Part shown: positions 35,836-63,056 of the stretch, piece after piece
How the letters are laid out: every line of letters begins with the position of its first letter
How positions within the stretch are numbered: position 1 is the first letter of the stretch
Assembly: GCF_963675165.1 (NCBI RefSeq)
Contig: NC_087392.1
Coordinates: forward strand, 5,269,942-5,333,941
Length of the DNA stretch: 64,000 bases
Source of the DNA: Halichondria panicea
Lineage: Eukaryota > Porifera > Demospongiae > Suberitida > Halichondriidae
Reading direction: 5' to 3'
The notes under the pieces: generated by a model
Database searches by the model: none
Seen by the model: the letters and a program-made list of their open reading frames with translations, nothing else
Told to the model about the DNA's origin: nothing
Position numbers and translations under genes: made by a program

Positions 35836-38800
35836 ATGGTGTCTACAATGCTACTGCTGCTTTTAGTTGTGACAGTCTGCTGTGATGCTCACAGTGAACC
35901 CCAACACAACGGTGAGCATGCATGCATAGCAATTGTATATTTTGTGATACATATTCTGTTACACAGGTTCTAGATTGTTGGTGACATCAGATCAACCTCT
36001 TGTCTGGTCAGAAAGTAATGGCTACATTGTAGCCCCACAGGGAGCCACTGTTGAGCTAACATGCAGACCAGTTGGTAGACCCCTCCCTCCGCACACTACC
36101 CTGCAATGGTGGGAGGAGGCCCCGGTTATGAGTGGCCCCAATAGAGAGGTCATCCCTACACAAGGCTGTGGAGTTACGCTGAGACTGGCTAATATCACTG
36201 TATCTGACTATGGTCGTTATCGCTGCAAATGTGTGCAGAAAGAGCACAATTTTAATGAAGGGATACAGTTCAACCTCCAGTGGACACAGCAGTGCAGCCT
36301 TGGAGAGCAGTTAGTGACAGTACTGCCAGGTTATGGTGGGTCAACTGTCCCCTGCATGTAGGCAGTATAATTATATAGAATATATCTGTACATTACATAA
36401 TCTTGAGTGGGTGTCTTATCCACAAGGTTTTAATTGAATAGTGTACACAATGAGCTGACCACCTGCTGTGCTTACTACCTCACTCTCTCCCATTGTGCAG
36501 AGCCCACTCTGTGGGTGCCTGAAGTGAGTAGGAGACAATATCAGAATCGTCCTGGGGCAAATGCACGACTACAATGCCACTCTCAATGGAACAGTAGCAG
36601 TACCCACTGGACAGTAGTGACCAGTGATGACAGTGTCAGATTGTCTGCTAATGGTGGAGCAATACGTCCAGTACGCAATCCAAGAACAGACACCAAGTAC
36701 CTATGCCACAATGGAGCTGGAGATCACGTGTACAGCATCTATTATTTATCAGGTACTCATTCTAATACTGGCTGCATATTTCATACACTTCATGCACACA
36801 GGGCCTCCTCCGAAAGCAGAGATTGTGTTCCCACCATCAGACATGGATTATGTCGATATTCTGTACACAGACAATGAGTTAATAGAAAGTGAAGGGATCA
36901 TTCACTTGTGCTTGATACAACCCTACACTTCTAGTAGCAGTATCAAGTATAAGAGTGCCAACAACAGAACTGTCAGCTCCACGGCTACCACCACAGCCTC
37001 ACTGAGCCCGTCAGGAGCTCTCCTACTAGAGGCTAAACTATTGAGTGACGGACTGCTGTACTTTGTGAGGGTAATGGAAAACAAGAGAGACATGGACAAA
37101 GTTATACGAAGGACTGTAGAGGGTGGAGTGTTCACCTGTGCAGTTAACAAGAAAAACAAAGTCTCATTCAAGCTCAACCTAACAGCTGCTCAGCATTCAA
37201 GAAGTAGAGCCCTTTAATGATTTACCCACACTATTATAATTATATATATTGTTACGTAGGTACACCACCACCGCATGAGGACTCTTGCTACTCTACCAAC
37301 AACACAAGGCACAGACACAGAAACAGAGTGTCAGATCCAATAAGAGGGCCACGATTCAACTCCTCACGTCCTGTACGACCTCCAAGGCCGGAGAATAATA
37401 CTATTCCTCGAATCCCAAAACCTCTTAAAATTGGTTCCAAGTACAATACTTCCACTCCACGAGTCCCCAAACCCCCCAGAGGAACAACAATCCCGCCACC
37501 ACTGGTAGTCAATGCCAGTACAAGTGAGCCAGTGAGTGCAACAGATGTTGCTATTGTCCATCGAGGCTCCATCGTCACGTTACTGTCGATAGGAGGAGGT
37601 CTTGTCATGGCAATTGTGATTGCAGTTGTGATTGGACTGTGTGCTTTTAGATACATCCACAGAAAACAAATTCACAAAATGCACAAAATGTCCCCTATGA
37701 GTAATAAATCATCATTGCATTCTTCATTCTCAAATCCTCTCTTCAACATAATAGAAGCAGATGTGCCCAAAACTACAATTGTAAGTTACAAAATATTCGA
37801 CAATTTATTTTAAACTACATTTCACAGTTAGGGGAGTTACAATCTCAGGGGTTGGTGTACCCGTTCACTTTATTGAGAGTATGTGGAGAGTTGGGCTCTG
37901 GGGCATTTGGTGTCGTGATGCAAGCTGACCTTTTTGACCCCCTAACTCAAACTACCTCAACTGTGGCTATCAAGATGTTGAAAGGTTTGGCACTCGAGCA
38001 AAAGGTGAACTGGTTACTTACCATTTCTTCGCAGACTTAGCCACGGTTGAGGATGAACGAGATTTAATGATGGAACTGAAGACATTAGTACGCATTGGCA
38101 AGCACCCTAACGTTCTGAGCTTCTTGGGGGCTACTATCAATCAAGGTATGTCACTGTGTACAGACATACAGCACAGTATGACTGTAGTGTGTGTCTATAG
38201 GCAAACTATGTCTGATAGTCGAGTATTGTGAAGGAGGGTGTTTGCTGGAGCTACTGAGAGCTAAAAGACTTGACACAGAAGAACCACTCACCATTAGCAC
38301 TATGTTAGAAATGGCCTCTCAAATTGCAAATGGAATGGCTTATTTGAGCTCGAAAAAAGTACGTGCAACATATTATGAATATCTTGTTATTACAGTTCTG
38401 TGCTGTAGTGTCTGCACAGAGACCTAGCTGCTAGGAATGTGCTCATTACCGGACAGTGCACTCTCAAAGTGGGTGACTTTGGTCTGGCCAGGAAGCTCTA
38501 CCACTCAGTGTACAGGCCCACACCAGTGAGTCTGTATTGCACGTGTTATCAGTGTTTATACCCTCTTATAGAAACGGCTGCCTATCAAATGGATGGGCCC
38601 TGAGGGTATACTGGATGGTGTGTACACGTCTAAGAGTGATGTGTAAGTACCATCATACTTGTCAAACCATGTCTCCAATGTATTCACTATAGTTGGTCTT
38701 TTGGAGTACTTCTCTGGGAAATCTTCACATTAGGTAAGCAGTTGCCATCTCATGCAGTGTGCACAGACAGGTATACCGTATTACTAGAATGTTTTGCGAG

Positions 38801-39630
38801 TATCAAACATATGCAAATTTTGCGAGAGTTGATCAATTCGCAAAAATAAAATGACAAAACCTACTGGTAATTACACACAATCCTTGCCAGAACGCAATAG
38901 TTAGATCGCAAAGGGTCTGATTCGCATTCACCATCTAGTATATACACCACTTTCCACAGGACGAACCCCGTATCCTGGTATACCAACACACAGTGTCATC
39001 AGGGCCATACAGACTGGCTACAGAATGCTCCAGCCTAGCGCTTGTCCTGATCAAGTGTGAGTTACCACTGTACTAGTGGATTACAATATCATTGTTGTTC
39101 CAACACATGCATACATATAGGTACAATGTAATGCTCTGTTGCTGGCAAATTGATCCTTTGCTGAGGCCTGATTTTGTGGAGTTGAAGACAGTGTTTGACT
39201 CAATGTTCAGTGAGCACACAGGCCAGGTAATATGTACAGCAAGATGTTAACTGTGGATGCATTGACACGAGTATACCTATATATGCAGTGCTACTACAAC
39301 CTCCAAGAGTGTGACTGCAGCTCGGAGAGTGATTACAGTCTACAAGAAGTTGATGTGGACTATGTCAATGTTTTGCCAAGGGGCTGGTTCTCCAGTGGAG
39401 ACTCTGTTGGGGTGTTTATGCAAGGTCACCTGGAGGAGAATAGGCTGGGTGCGAGACTAGAGGAGGGGAGCCTGTGCTCAGAGTTCATGCAAGGTCACCT
39501 GGAAGAGGAGGGGAGCCTGTGCTCTGAGTGTGAATGTAACGAACCCAGTGATCTGATCAGTGTCAACAGTCAAGCTAGTTTGTGTACCGAATGTGAACTA
39601 CAGGAGCTGCAATTATATACAATGTCATGA
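35836..39630 (+). CDS. Ig-type receptor tyrosine kinase
   Basis: Single-pass receptor that should phosphorylate tyrosines after ligand binding. Exons: 35836-35911, 35967-36329, 36501-36752, 36802-37203, 37260-37780, 37828-37984, 38035-38145, 38201-38358, 38409-38525, 38572-38642, 38693-38733, 38960-39056, 39121-39226, 39289-39630 (about 900 residues). It has a signal peptide ([16 protein letters not shown]), two or three Ig-like modules ([11 protein letters not shown]...[21 protein letters not shown]), a Pro/Arg-rich stalk, a membrane segment ([20 protein letters not shown]) and a kinase domain: [78 protein letters not shown]. All catalytic residues are present. The tail has YVNV (a Grb2-type YxN site) and a duplicated FMQGHLEE...GSLCSE module. 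The ligand and vertebrate subfamily are not recognisable; sponges carry many such receptors. Confidence 0.92.
38774..38940. mobile_element. MITE, taccgtattactagaatg family, copy 1
   Basis: Starts taccgtattactagaatgtt and carries ccttgccagaacgcaatagt plus tagatcgcaaagg. Homologous copies lie at 49474-49685 and 52582-52758. Sits in the intron between kinase exons 38693-38733 and 38960-39056. Confidence 0.75.
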
Positions 39631-41232
39631 TTCTTTGCACTATACTTATTATGTATATTCTATTCACATTTTTTTTTAATGATTTACAAGACAAACTAAT
39701 TGATGATAAGCATGCAAATTAGAGCATAGATAGAGTAGTAAGGAAACGGGATTACGTGGAACAATGACTCTTATATGTTGCCTCTTGAAACCATTTGCGT
39801 TTCGCTTTAGAGTGCAATAAAAAGTGGAGGGCTCATTTTGTAGCGGCTCTATTGAATGATGTGAACAATTGCTTTCAGCCTGTTATCGATGAAAGCATGA
39901 TTTATAGCCTTGGTGATTTTCCAAAGTGAGCCTGTTTTGTGATAGCTAACTTTGATTGCCCTGTAACTCTAGTTGGGACGGCCTTCCCCATGCCATGCAC
40001 TATATCTCGATCACAACCTCCCCCTCTCCCCTATTCCCCATGCCATGCACTATATCTCACAACCTCCCCTCTCCCCTATTCCCCATGCCATGCACTATAT
40101 ATCTCACAACCTCCCCTCTCCCCTATTCCCCGTGCCATGCACTATATCTCACAACCTCCCCTCTCCCCTATTCCCCATGCCATGCACTATATATCTCACA
40201 ACCTCCCCTCTCCCCTATTCCCCGTGCCATGCACTATATCTCACAACCTCCCCTCTCCCCTATTCCCCATGCCATGCACTATATATCTCACAACCTCCCC
40301 TCTCCCCTATTCCCCGTGCCATGCACTATATCTCACAACCTCCCCTCTCCCCTATTCCCCGTGCCATGCACTATATCTCACAACCTCCCCTCTCCCCTAT
40401 TCCCATGCCATGCACTATATCTCACAACCCCTAGCCCTCCCCTCTCCCCTATTCCCCGTGCCATGCACTATATCTCACAACCTCCCCTCTCCCCTATTCC
40501 CCGTGCCATGCACTATATCTCGATCACAACCTCCCCCTCTCCCCTATTCCCCGTGCCATGCACTATATCTCGATCACAACCTCCCCCTCTCCCCTATTCC
40601 CGTGCCATGCACTATATCTCACAACCTCCCCTCTCCCCTATTCCCCGTGCCATGCACTATATCTCACAACCTCCCCTCTCCCCTATTCCCCGTGCCATGC
40701 ACTATATCTCGATCACAACCTCCCCCTCTCCCCTATTCCCCGTGCCATGCACTATATCTCACAACCTCCCCTCTCCCCTATTCCCCGTGCCATGCATGCA
40801 CTATATCTCACAACCTCCCCTCTCCCCTATTCCCCGTGCCATGCACTATATCTCACAACCTCCCCTCTCCCCTATTCCCCGTGCCATGCACTATATCTCA
40901 CAACCTCCCCCTCTCCCCTATTCCCCGTGCCATCCATGCATGCACTATATCTCACAACCTCCCCTCTCCCCTATTCCCCGTGCCATGCACTATATCTCAC
41001 AACCTCCCCTCTCCCCTATTCCCATGCCATGCACTATATCTCACAACCTCCCCTCTCCCCTATTCCCCGTGCCATGCACTATATCTCACAACCTCCCCTC
41101 TCCCCTATTCCCCGTGCCATGCACTATATCTCACAACCTCCCCTCTCCCCTATTCCCCGTGCCATGCACTATATCTCACAACCTCCCCTCTCCCCTATTC
41201 CCCGTGCCATGCACTATATCTCACAACCTCCC

Positions 41233-41456
41233 TGTAGTATCCACCGGAACTATCTAGAAGTAGCTGTAATGTATCTGTAATGATCTAGAACAATCTAGCT
41301 AGAATTGGAACTGTACTTTGTACTTAGTGGAAAGTTCTAGAAGTTACTTTAGCTTTGTATATATAAGAAGGTTCTGTACTGTGCTCGGTGTGTTCTATTC
41401 TACCCCAAGAATATTTATCTATGTCAAAGTGAAGACAATAATTAATAGATACAACA
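41233..41456 (+). mobile_element. Solo LTR (224 bases)
   Basis: Begins tgtagtatccaccggaacta and ends gatacaaca (TG...CA termini). It is flanked by ctccc on both sides (41228-41232 and 41457-41461), a 5-base target duplication of the minisatellite unit. It contains a TATA box (gtatatataagaagg) and heat-shock-type motifs. No internal retrotransposon sequence remains, so it is a solo LTR formed by recombination. Confidence 0.8.
41329..41368 (+). promoter_or_regulatory. Heat-shock element and TATA box of the LTR
   Basis: ggaaagttctagaag (41329-41343) is a perfect three-unit heat-shock element, nGAAnnTTCnnGAAn. About 15 bases downstream is gtatatataag (41358-41368). Weaker GAA/TTC units precede it (ctagaacaatctagctagaa). 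Motif match only; activity is inferred. Confidence 0.6.
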
Positions 41457-42150
41457 CTCCCCTCTCCCCTATTCCCCGTGCCATGCACTATATCTCACAA
41501 CCTCCCCTCTCCCCTATTCCCTGTGCCATGCACTATATCTCACAACCTCCCCTCTCCCCTATTCCCCGTGCCATGCACTATATCTCACAACCTCCCTTCT
41601 CCCCTATTCCCCATGCATGCACTATATCTCACAACCTCCCCTCTCCCCTATTCCCCGTGCCATGCACTATATCTCACAACCTCCCCTCTCCCCTATTCCC
41701 CGTGCCATGCACTATATCTCACAACCTCCCCCTCTCCCCTATTCCCCGTGCCATGCACTATATCTCACAACCTCCCCTCTCCCCTATTCCCCGTGCCATG
41801 CACTATATCTCACAACCTCCCCTCTCCCCTATTCCCCGTGCCATGCACTATATCTCACAACCTCCCCCTCTCCCCTATTCCCCGTGCCATGCACTATATC
41901 TCACAACCTCCCCTCTCCCCTATTCCCCGTGCCATGCACTATATCTCACAACCTCCCCTCTCCCCTATTCCCCGTGCCATGCACTATATCTCACAACCTC
42001 CCCTCTCCCCTATTCCCCGTGCCATGCACTATATCTCACAACCTCCCCCTCTCCCCTATTCCCCGTGCCATGCACTATATCTCACAACCTCCCCCTCTCC
42101 CCTATTCCCCGTGCCATCCATGCATGCACTATATCTCACAATCACCTTTC

Positions 42151-42826
42151 TTGACCACTTTCCCCAGTCAGTGACTACTATATAATTGATGAGTTCAAGA
42201 AGCCTCAGTCACTCACTATATCATGCAGTAACCTTAGCTTATAGTTTATTGTTGTCTATTATAATTCACAGTCACTGCTGTAGTGTTTTAACTCATAATT
42301 TTGCAGTGCCCTCGGAGACAGCAAACTTAGAGACAATTCGTGAGTAGCTAGTACAGTGGGGATAGGACAGGTCTACTAGAGGTATGTATACACGCAGTGG
42401 AGATAGGACAGGTCTATATACTATATATAATTATAGAGGTAGTCTATGTGAACAATTCCATTTTCACTTTTCAACTCCTAACTCTTCTCTCATGCACAGA
42501 TTGAGTTGGCTATTGAGAACGAGGAGGCGGTAGGGCTAAACTGAAGTTGATGAAAGTGCTACAACTGAAAGAAGAGTTGTACCTTACCTTGCAGATGATA
42601 CATATTTTAATAGTGTTGTGTTTTTCCCATGTGCATCTTATTATTCTATTGAGGCAAATGAAGTATTTTATTGATATGTTTTTATTATACGACCTAAATC
42701 TAAATACTAGGCAACAAAGTGGTAAAAATCACTAACTATAAAAAAGCAAACAATGATTTAGTTGACAGTCACACAACTCACTACCATGCAATAGTTGTAC
42801 TTACAAACATAAATTACAGTTTCAGT
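42151..42826. other. Spacer 3' of minisatellite; two exon-like pieces
   Basis: No supported gene. Two short pieces have splice-like borders on the + strand: about 42307-42340 (after ttttgcag, ending attc before gtgagt) and 42501-42543 (after catgcacag, reading IELAIENEEAVGLN then stop). They could be alternative 3' exons of the receptor kinase, but the phases do not join cleanly. The remainder is AT-rich. Confidence 0.25.
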
Positions 42827-45800
42827 TCACATGTTTGCAGCACTATTACGCTTGCTCCAGCAAGTATTAGCAGAGCACAAACAAAAGACCCAAAACATCG
42901 GTAGCAGAATCCAAGACAAACTCATAACAGCCAGCTGAGCTACTTCAGCGGAGGAGCCAAGCCCAGCAGGCTTGTTGATATTCTGAACCACAAACAACAC
43001 ACAAAACACCGTGTTTGTAATCAGAGTAGCAACAAACATAAGGGTTAGGAGTGACACCTGTGGGCAACACCTGACAGGTCTTAAAGTTGAGAAAGTGGGT
43101 ACAGAAGCAGATGATGGATATACAGAGAGTTATCACACCCAGAAATATCGCACTGATTGCTGCACCAGTTGATAGAGAGTCTGAGGCACCTGACTGCAAA
43201 CCACCGACAGTAGCTGCAAATGTTACTTTATATAACACTATAATAACACTATAGGAGATAGGAGGTAGATATATACAGTAGAACCTCGATTATCTGGACA
43301 CCTTGGTTCCAGAGGCAGGCCGGATAACTGAACCATACCTTGATCCACCCACTTAATTGATGAACATGCAGCAGTAGTGCCACATGTGCAGAAGATAAGG
43401 AGGCCTGTCTCCGTATTAACAGCTACATGCGCATGCGCATTTAAGGGACACGCAAAAGAAAATTATCAAGCCAGATAATCAAAGTTCCGGATAATGGAGG
43501 GCCAGATAATTGAGGTTCTACTGTACATTGTGGCCCACTAGTAAATAAATTCATAGGAGATAACAATCACAATGATATTGTACATGTCACCCCACTTGAA
43601 ATACCGTAGTGCCGTTTGTTCATCGCTCTTTTAATTACATGTGGCAATCAGTCATTGCGCATGCGCAAACATTGTTACTTCTAGCGCCACCATAATTTAG
43701 GTACCAGCTGGAAACGCAATTGCTTGTGTTCTAAAAGATGCGCCATGCACTCAGAAGTGGAATCAATATTTTTTGGGGCTGTAATTACATTAAATACCGT
43801 AGGTTATTCGTATTTTTCGCGTTATGCATATGGGGCGTGGTCAACACCCACGCGAATCTTTGTCAGCCATGTTGAGTGGTAAAAGAATGTTTCTTACACA
43901 GAAGTGATAGTGCACAATTGATCGAGGCGTTTATGCAAAATGAAGAATTGCTGTGCAGTAATAATGCTAGATGCTAAAGATACAAGCTACATACCTGTTC
44001 AGCTGGATTTCTACTTCCATGATATGCGTGCTAGAAAGCTTAATTCGTGCTCCTAGAGTTGATGCATGTTCATCTGTTAGCATCACGTAGCTAAGACGGC
44101 CTTTGTTAATGTTCTTACAAAATCTTTCTGCTTTTGTTTTTTGGTTCCTATAACGCCCAGATACAATCAATACCAGGCCTAGTTGGCGACTTAGCCAGTG
44201 GCGGATCCGGACAGGTTCCATGGGTTCCATGGAACCCCCTTTCACACAAAAACACACTGGAGATCAACTTACCAAGCTAGCTAGCAACTCAGCTTGAATG
44301 ATCGTGATCTGTAGTTACTAGGCTGATTTCATAAATTGATATGTGGACAGGGCTCTCTAATGCGCATGCTCATTGCTTAGGACCGTTTTTTTTCTTTTTT
44401 TTTAATAACTATTTTGGAACCTCCCTCTCAACATTCCTGGATCCGCCACTGTTAGCGCTATTTTAAAGACAATTAACTCGGCTGGGAACGAGGCTAAAGA
44501 ATTTTATGCTGCTGGAGAACTTCTATACCGTATTTACTTGATTAAACGTCCGGGCGTTTATTTCAGATCGAAGTCTTTAGAGGGGGCGTTTAATCCAGGA
44601 GGGCGTTTATTGTTATGTCTCCTCCAAAACTCTTGCACAGCAGCAGTTATTGTGCTCTTCTTGGGCTGCTATCTCAGCTTAAATCTATTTCTTAGCTTAA
44701 ATTTAAGTCATGTATCTCTCTCTCTGCCATCGATGCATCGTAAAAAAGTATTTTTATTCTATGCTGCCACGCTTGCAACCTGGTTCCACGTGCTATTTCA
44801 GCTCCACCCACAGTGCCACGCCCCATACATGGGCGATTATTCAAGATGGATGTTTATGACAAAGACAGAGCTTTTACCCTGGGCGTTTAAACGAGATGGG
44901 CGTTTATTCAAGGAGGGCGTTTAATCAAGTAAATACGGTATATATATATGCTCTTCAACAAAGTGATCCAAGAGATTATAGGTACTGTATAGGCTCCTAA
45001 TTCTTCTGCTGAGTTCACTCTCTTCTTCTTCATCGATTCTTTGAGGATCGATCTCTACAACAGTATAGTCTGTAGCCTGCATCTTTCTTAGTATCTAGCA
45101 CTGCAGCTTACTGCACAGCTACTCTTAATTTATTTTCATTAACACGTTGATCAAATGTGTACATGTATGTTTTTCTATCCACTTCTGTGACGGTGGATAG
45201 CAACAGTTGTTAACATTGAAACCATGCCCCGTGCATAACCTCTATACACTATGTGTTTTCTCTGCTGTGTGGTTTCTATTATAGTAGGTATAACTATTTT
45301 TATAGGAAGATAATTGGACAATGATGACCTGACCACAAAATGTAAGGTCAAACTTACCTATAGGGATGATTATCGCAAGGCCCATCAAGAAAATGAAGCA
45401 ACTGCACAAAAGACCTGCGATAATTTATTAATTTTATTAAGTCATGCAGTCAACAAATACTACTTACAGCTGCATTTGTAGACTCGTTTATCAGATGCAT
45501 TATCCTCGAATCCAACTTGAAGCCGATTAAATAAGTATCTTAAATCGTCCTGGATTCGAGGCTTGGCTCCCATTTACGTTATACTGCAAGGCTATATTGC
45601 GTGGAGGTGGAGTGTAACTTGGAGGACCCTGTGCAGCAAGATCAAAATGAAACTGAAACGTAACCATACATACATACCGACATACAAACCATACTATAGT
45701 CAGTACTAGACTAATAGCAGAGTATTTAACTTGCAAGTTCTATAAATTACCACTTGTCCAACTTGTACTTGCTCTCTAACGCAAAAGGCAAGTCCACCTC

Positions 45801-45939
45801 CCTTCACAGGAACCTGTGCAAACGTAGTCTTCTTCTGGGCCACCATACCAGTCTTATCGTCGTACACACGCTGTGTGTGCTCTCCCATCACCGCATCGCC
45901 GTGCTTCACAACTTTAACGTGGTTTGAAGTCAGCGCCAT
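42827..45939 (-). CDS. Unrecognised multi-pass membrane protein
   Basis: Not assigned to a family. Minus-strand exons: 45939-45751, 45628-45578, 45504-45468, 45414-45358 and a last exon 43213-42827; phases agree through the first four joins. The N-terminus is soluble (MALTSNHVKVVKHGDAVMGE, then GPPSYTPPPRNIALQYN). Hydrophobic segments follow: CFIFLMGLAIIIPI, AISAIFLGVITLCISIICFC, TLMFVATLITNTVFCVLFVV and VMSLSWILLPMFWVFCLCSA, suggesting a small four-span protein. The last two are in a frame shifted by one base from the first two; the switch occurs at 43058-43070, where gtgttgcccacag could be removed to restore the frame. Either a different splice (for example a 79-base intron with donor gtgata), a 13-base insertion or a sequence error explains this. 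The 2.1-kb intron is packed with MITEs. Confidence 0.6.
43276..43523. mobile_element. pogo/Tigger-like MITE
   Basis: 248 bases with inverted ends cagtagaacctcgattatct and gataattgaggttctactg, flanked by TA on both sides. The terminus resembles Tigger/pogo elements of the Tc1-mariner superfamily. No transposase frame. Confidence 0.8.
43993..44200 (-). other. Possible coding exon inside intron
   Basis: On the minus strand this reads KTKAERFCKNINKGRLSYVM, LTDEHASTLGARIKLSSTHI, MEVEIQLNR and then a gtatgt donor. It looks protein-like and has a good donor, but no partner exon is visible and it lies in the large intron of the membrane-protein gene. It could be an alternative exon, a nested gene or transposon-derived. 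Confidence 0.25.
44196..44451. mobile_element. MITE with cagtggcggatcc ends
   Basis: 256 bases with 13-base inverted ends cagtggcggatcc/ggatccgccactg and 5-base flanking repeats ttagc (44191-44195, 44452-44456). Superfamily uncertain. Intronic, minus-strand membrane-protein gene. Confidence 0.75.
44526..44940. mobile_element. MITE with taccgtatttacttgatt ends
   Basis: 415 bases with inverted ends taccgtatttacttgattaa and ttaatcaagtaaatacggta, flanked by TA, mariner-like. Subterminal gggcgttta motifs are repeated in both arms. The 128-residue open frame inside is probably incidental. Confidence 0.8.
45482..45563. repeat. Small foldback repeat
   Basis: cctcgaatccaacttgaagc pairs with tcctggattcgagg across an AT-rich loop. 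A better palindrome of the same type is at 62632-62693. It overlaps the acceptor of the membrane-protein exon 45504-45468 (minus sense attcgag before the exon). Confidence 0.6.
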
Positions 45940-46655
45940 CTCTTTAGCTACCGGTCTCTGGCTAGGCTACCGCGTACCTTACCTATACCGGTGCCAGTAG
46001 TTGAAGTTGCACATAATACGAGTTGCGTTTAGCCTCGAATATAACTCAAATACAGCGGCTTGTACTCGAGTTTATGGCTGACCTATTATTTCAGAGGAGG
46101 GTGGACAGGGTCAAAAGGTCACTAATGAATCATCACGTGAGCTTATGTTTTGTGCAGTAAATTTGCAAGTTGACTGCACATCGCGCCCTGATTTTTTTGA
46201 TAAAGTAGCCCCTTCATGTTACTGCTGCTGCAAGTTAGTTAACTTTTAGCTACTGCGCCCCTCCAGAGAAATCGTGCAGTCCCTAAAAGGGGTGACCTCT
46301 CACAAAGGTCGTAGTTCTGTCATGTCAAACTGACCTCTGACCTTTATAAAGTAGGAGCTACCGTGCTGTAGAGTGAATGTATAGCTCAGCTATATCATCA
46401 TCTAAGTATACTTTTGTTTCCAGAATGAAAAGGTGGCCTGCTGGCTAGAAAAGAGCTTGTTAAAGTAGGTTCAAGGTTCAAGTTATTTTAATAAAGACTA
46501 CGTCATTATTAACTTTTTGGCTTCGTGTCCAACCTCCTCTGTTGGTATTTGATTGTAGATATTAAACGATCACTACCAACTATCAATACTGGAGAGAAAC
46601 ACCGAGTCGACTAGACTGGATGTGGATCTACTAGCGTTCTCGCAATCGTCCAGAG
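45940..46655. other. Divergent spacer before neurobeachin
   Basis: Holds the promoters of the membrane-protein gene (minus) and neurobeachin (plus). From 46076 a short frame MADLLFQRRVDRVKRSLMNH followed by NEKVACWLEKSLLK (46421-46461) has splice-like borders but hits a stop on joining to the next segment. It lies within a possible foldback element and is best seen as untranslated leader or an upstream open frame. Confidence 0.4.
46092..46541. mobile_element. Possible foldback MULE-like element, copy 4
   Basis: Ends cagaggagggtggaca and tgtccaacctcctctg are inverted and match the outer terminus of copies 1-3. The 9-base flanks (ctattattt and ttggtattt) agree at only 6 of 9 positions, so this copy is older or spurious. 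450 bases, just upstream of neurobeachin. Confidence 0.4.
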
Positions 46656-62812
<16,157 letters not shown>

Positions 62813-63056
62813 TCCTCACAGGTCACAGGTCAAACTAACACTTTATTTAGCAGAACCATTAGAATAGCTTTTTTATGGATTTAATTTTCTTAGATTTCAC
62901 TCGCTCAGTGCACTACCCAAATTCTCATTTTGTATTGTGTTCACGTTTTCTCAGTGTCTTTATAACAAAACTAAAACAAGTGTCAAACAAGTTTTGTTCG
63001 TACAATAACATAACAGTTATAAGCGTGTCCTCTGTAGCTATATATGGTAACAGTTG

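Larger units (their letters stand above)
39983..42150. repeat. 45-base minisatellite, ~40 copies
   Basis: Two blocks (39983-41232 and 41457-42150) of a C-rich unit of about 45 bases reading ccatgcactatatctcacaa, cctcccctctcccctattcc, ccgtg. Variants include a gat insertion (tctcgatcaca), an extra c, and an extra atgcatgc. The unit length is a multiple of three, so all frames remain open, producing 430-residue pseudo-proteins. The two blocks are one array split by a solo LTR. It lies 3' of the receptor kinase gene. Confidence 0.95.

Noticed and set aside
39939-41257. Open frames of 430+ residues in all three forward frames
   Set aside because: They are translations of the 45-base minisatellite; simultaneous opening of all frames and the lack of splice or start context mark them as artefacts.
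44538-44924. 128-residue open frame with hydrophobic stretch
   Set aside because: Lies entirely inside a 415-base MITE with inverted ends and has no conserved motif.
46076-46461. Small upstream gene starting MADLLFQRRVDRV
   Set aside because: The exon-like pieces hit a stop on joining and the first overlaps a foldback-element terminus; kept only as possible leader or upstream frame.
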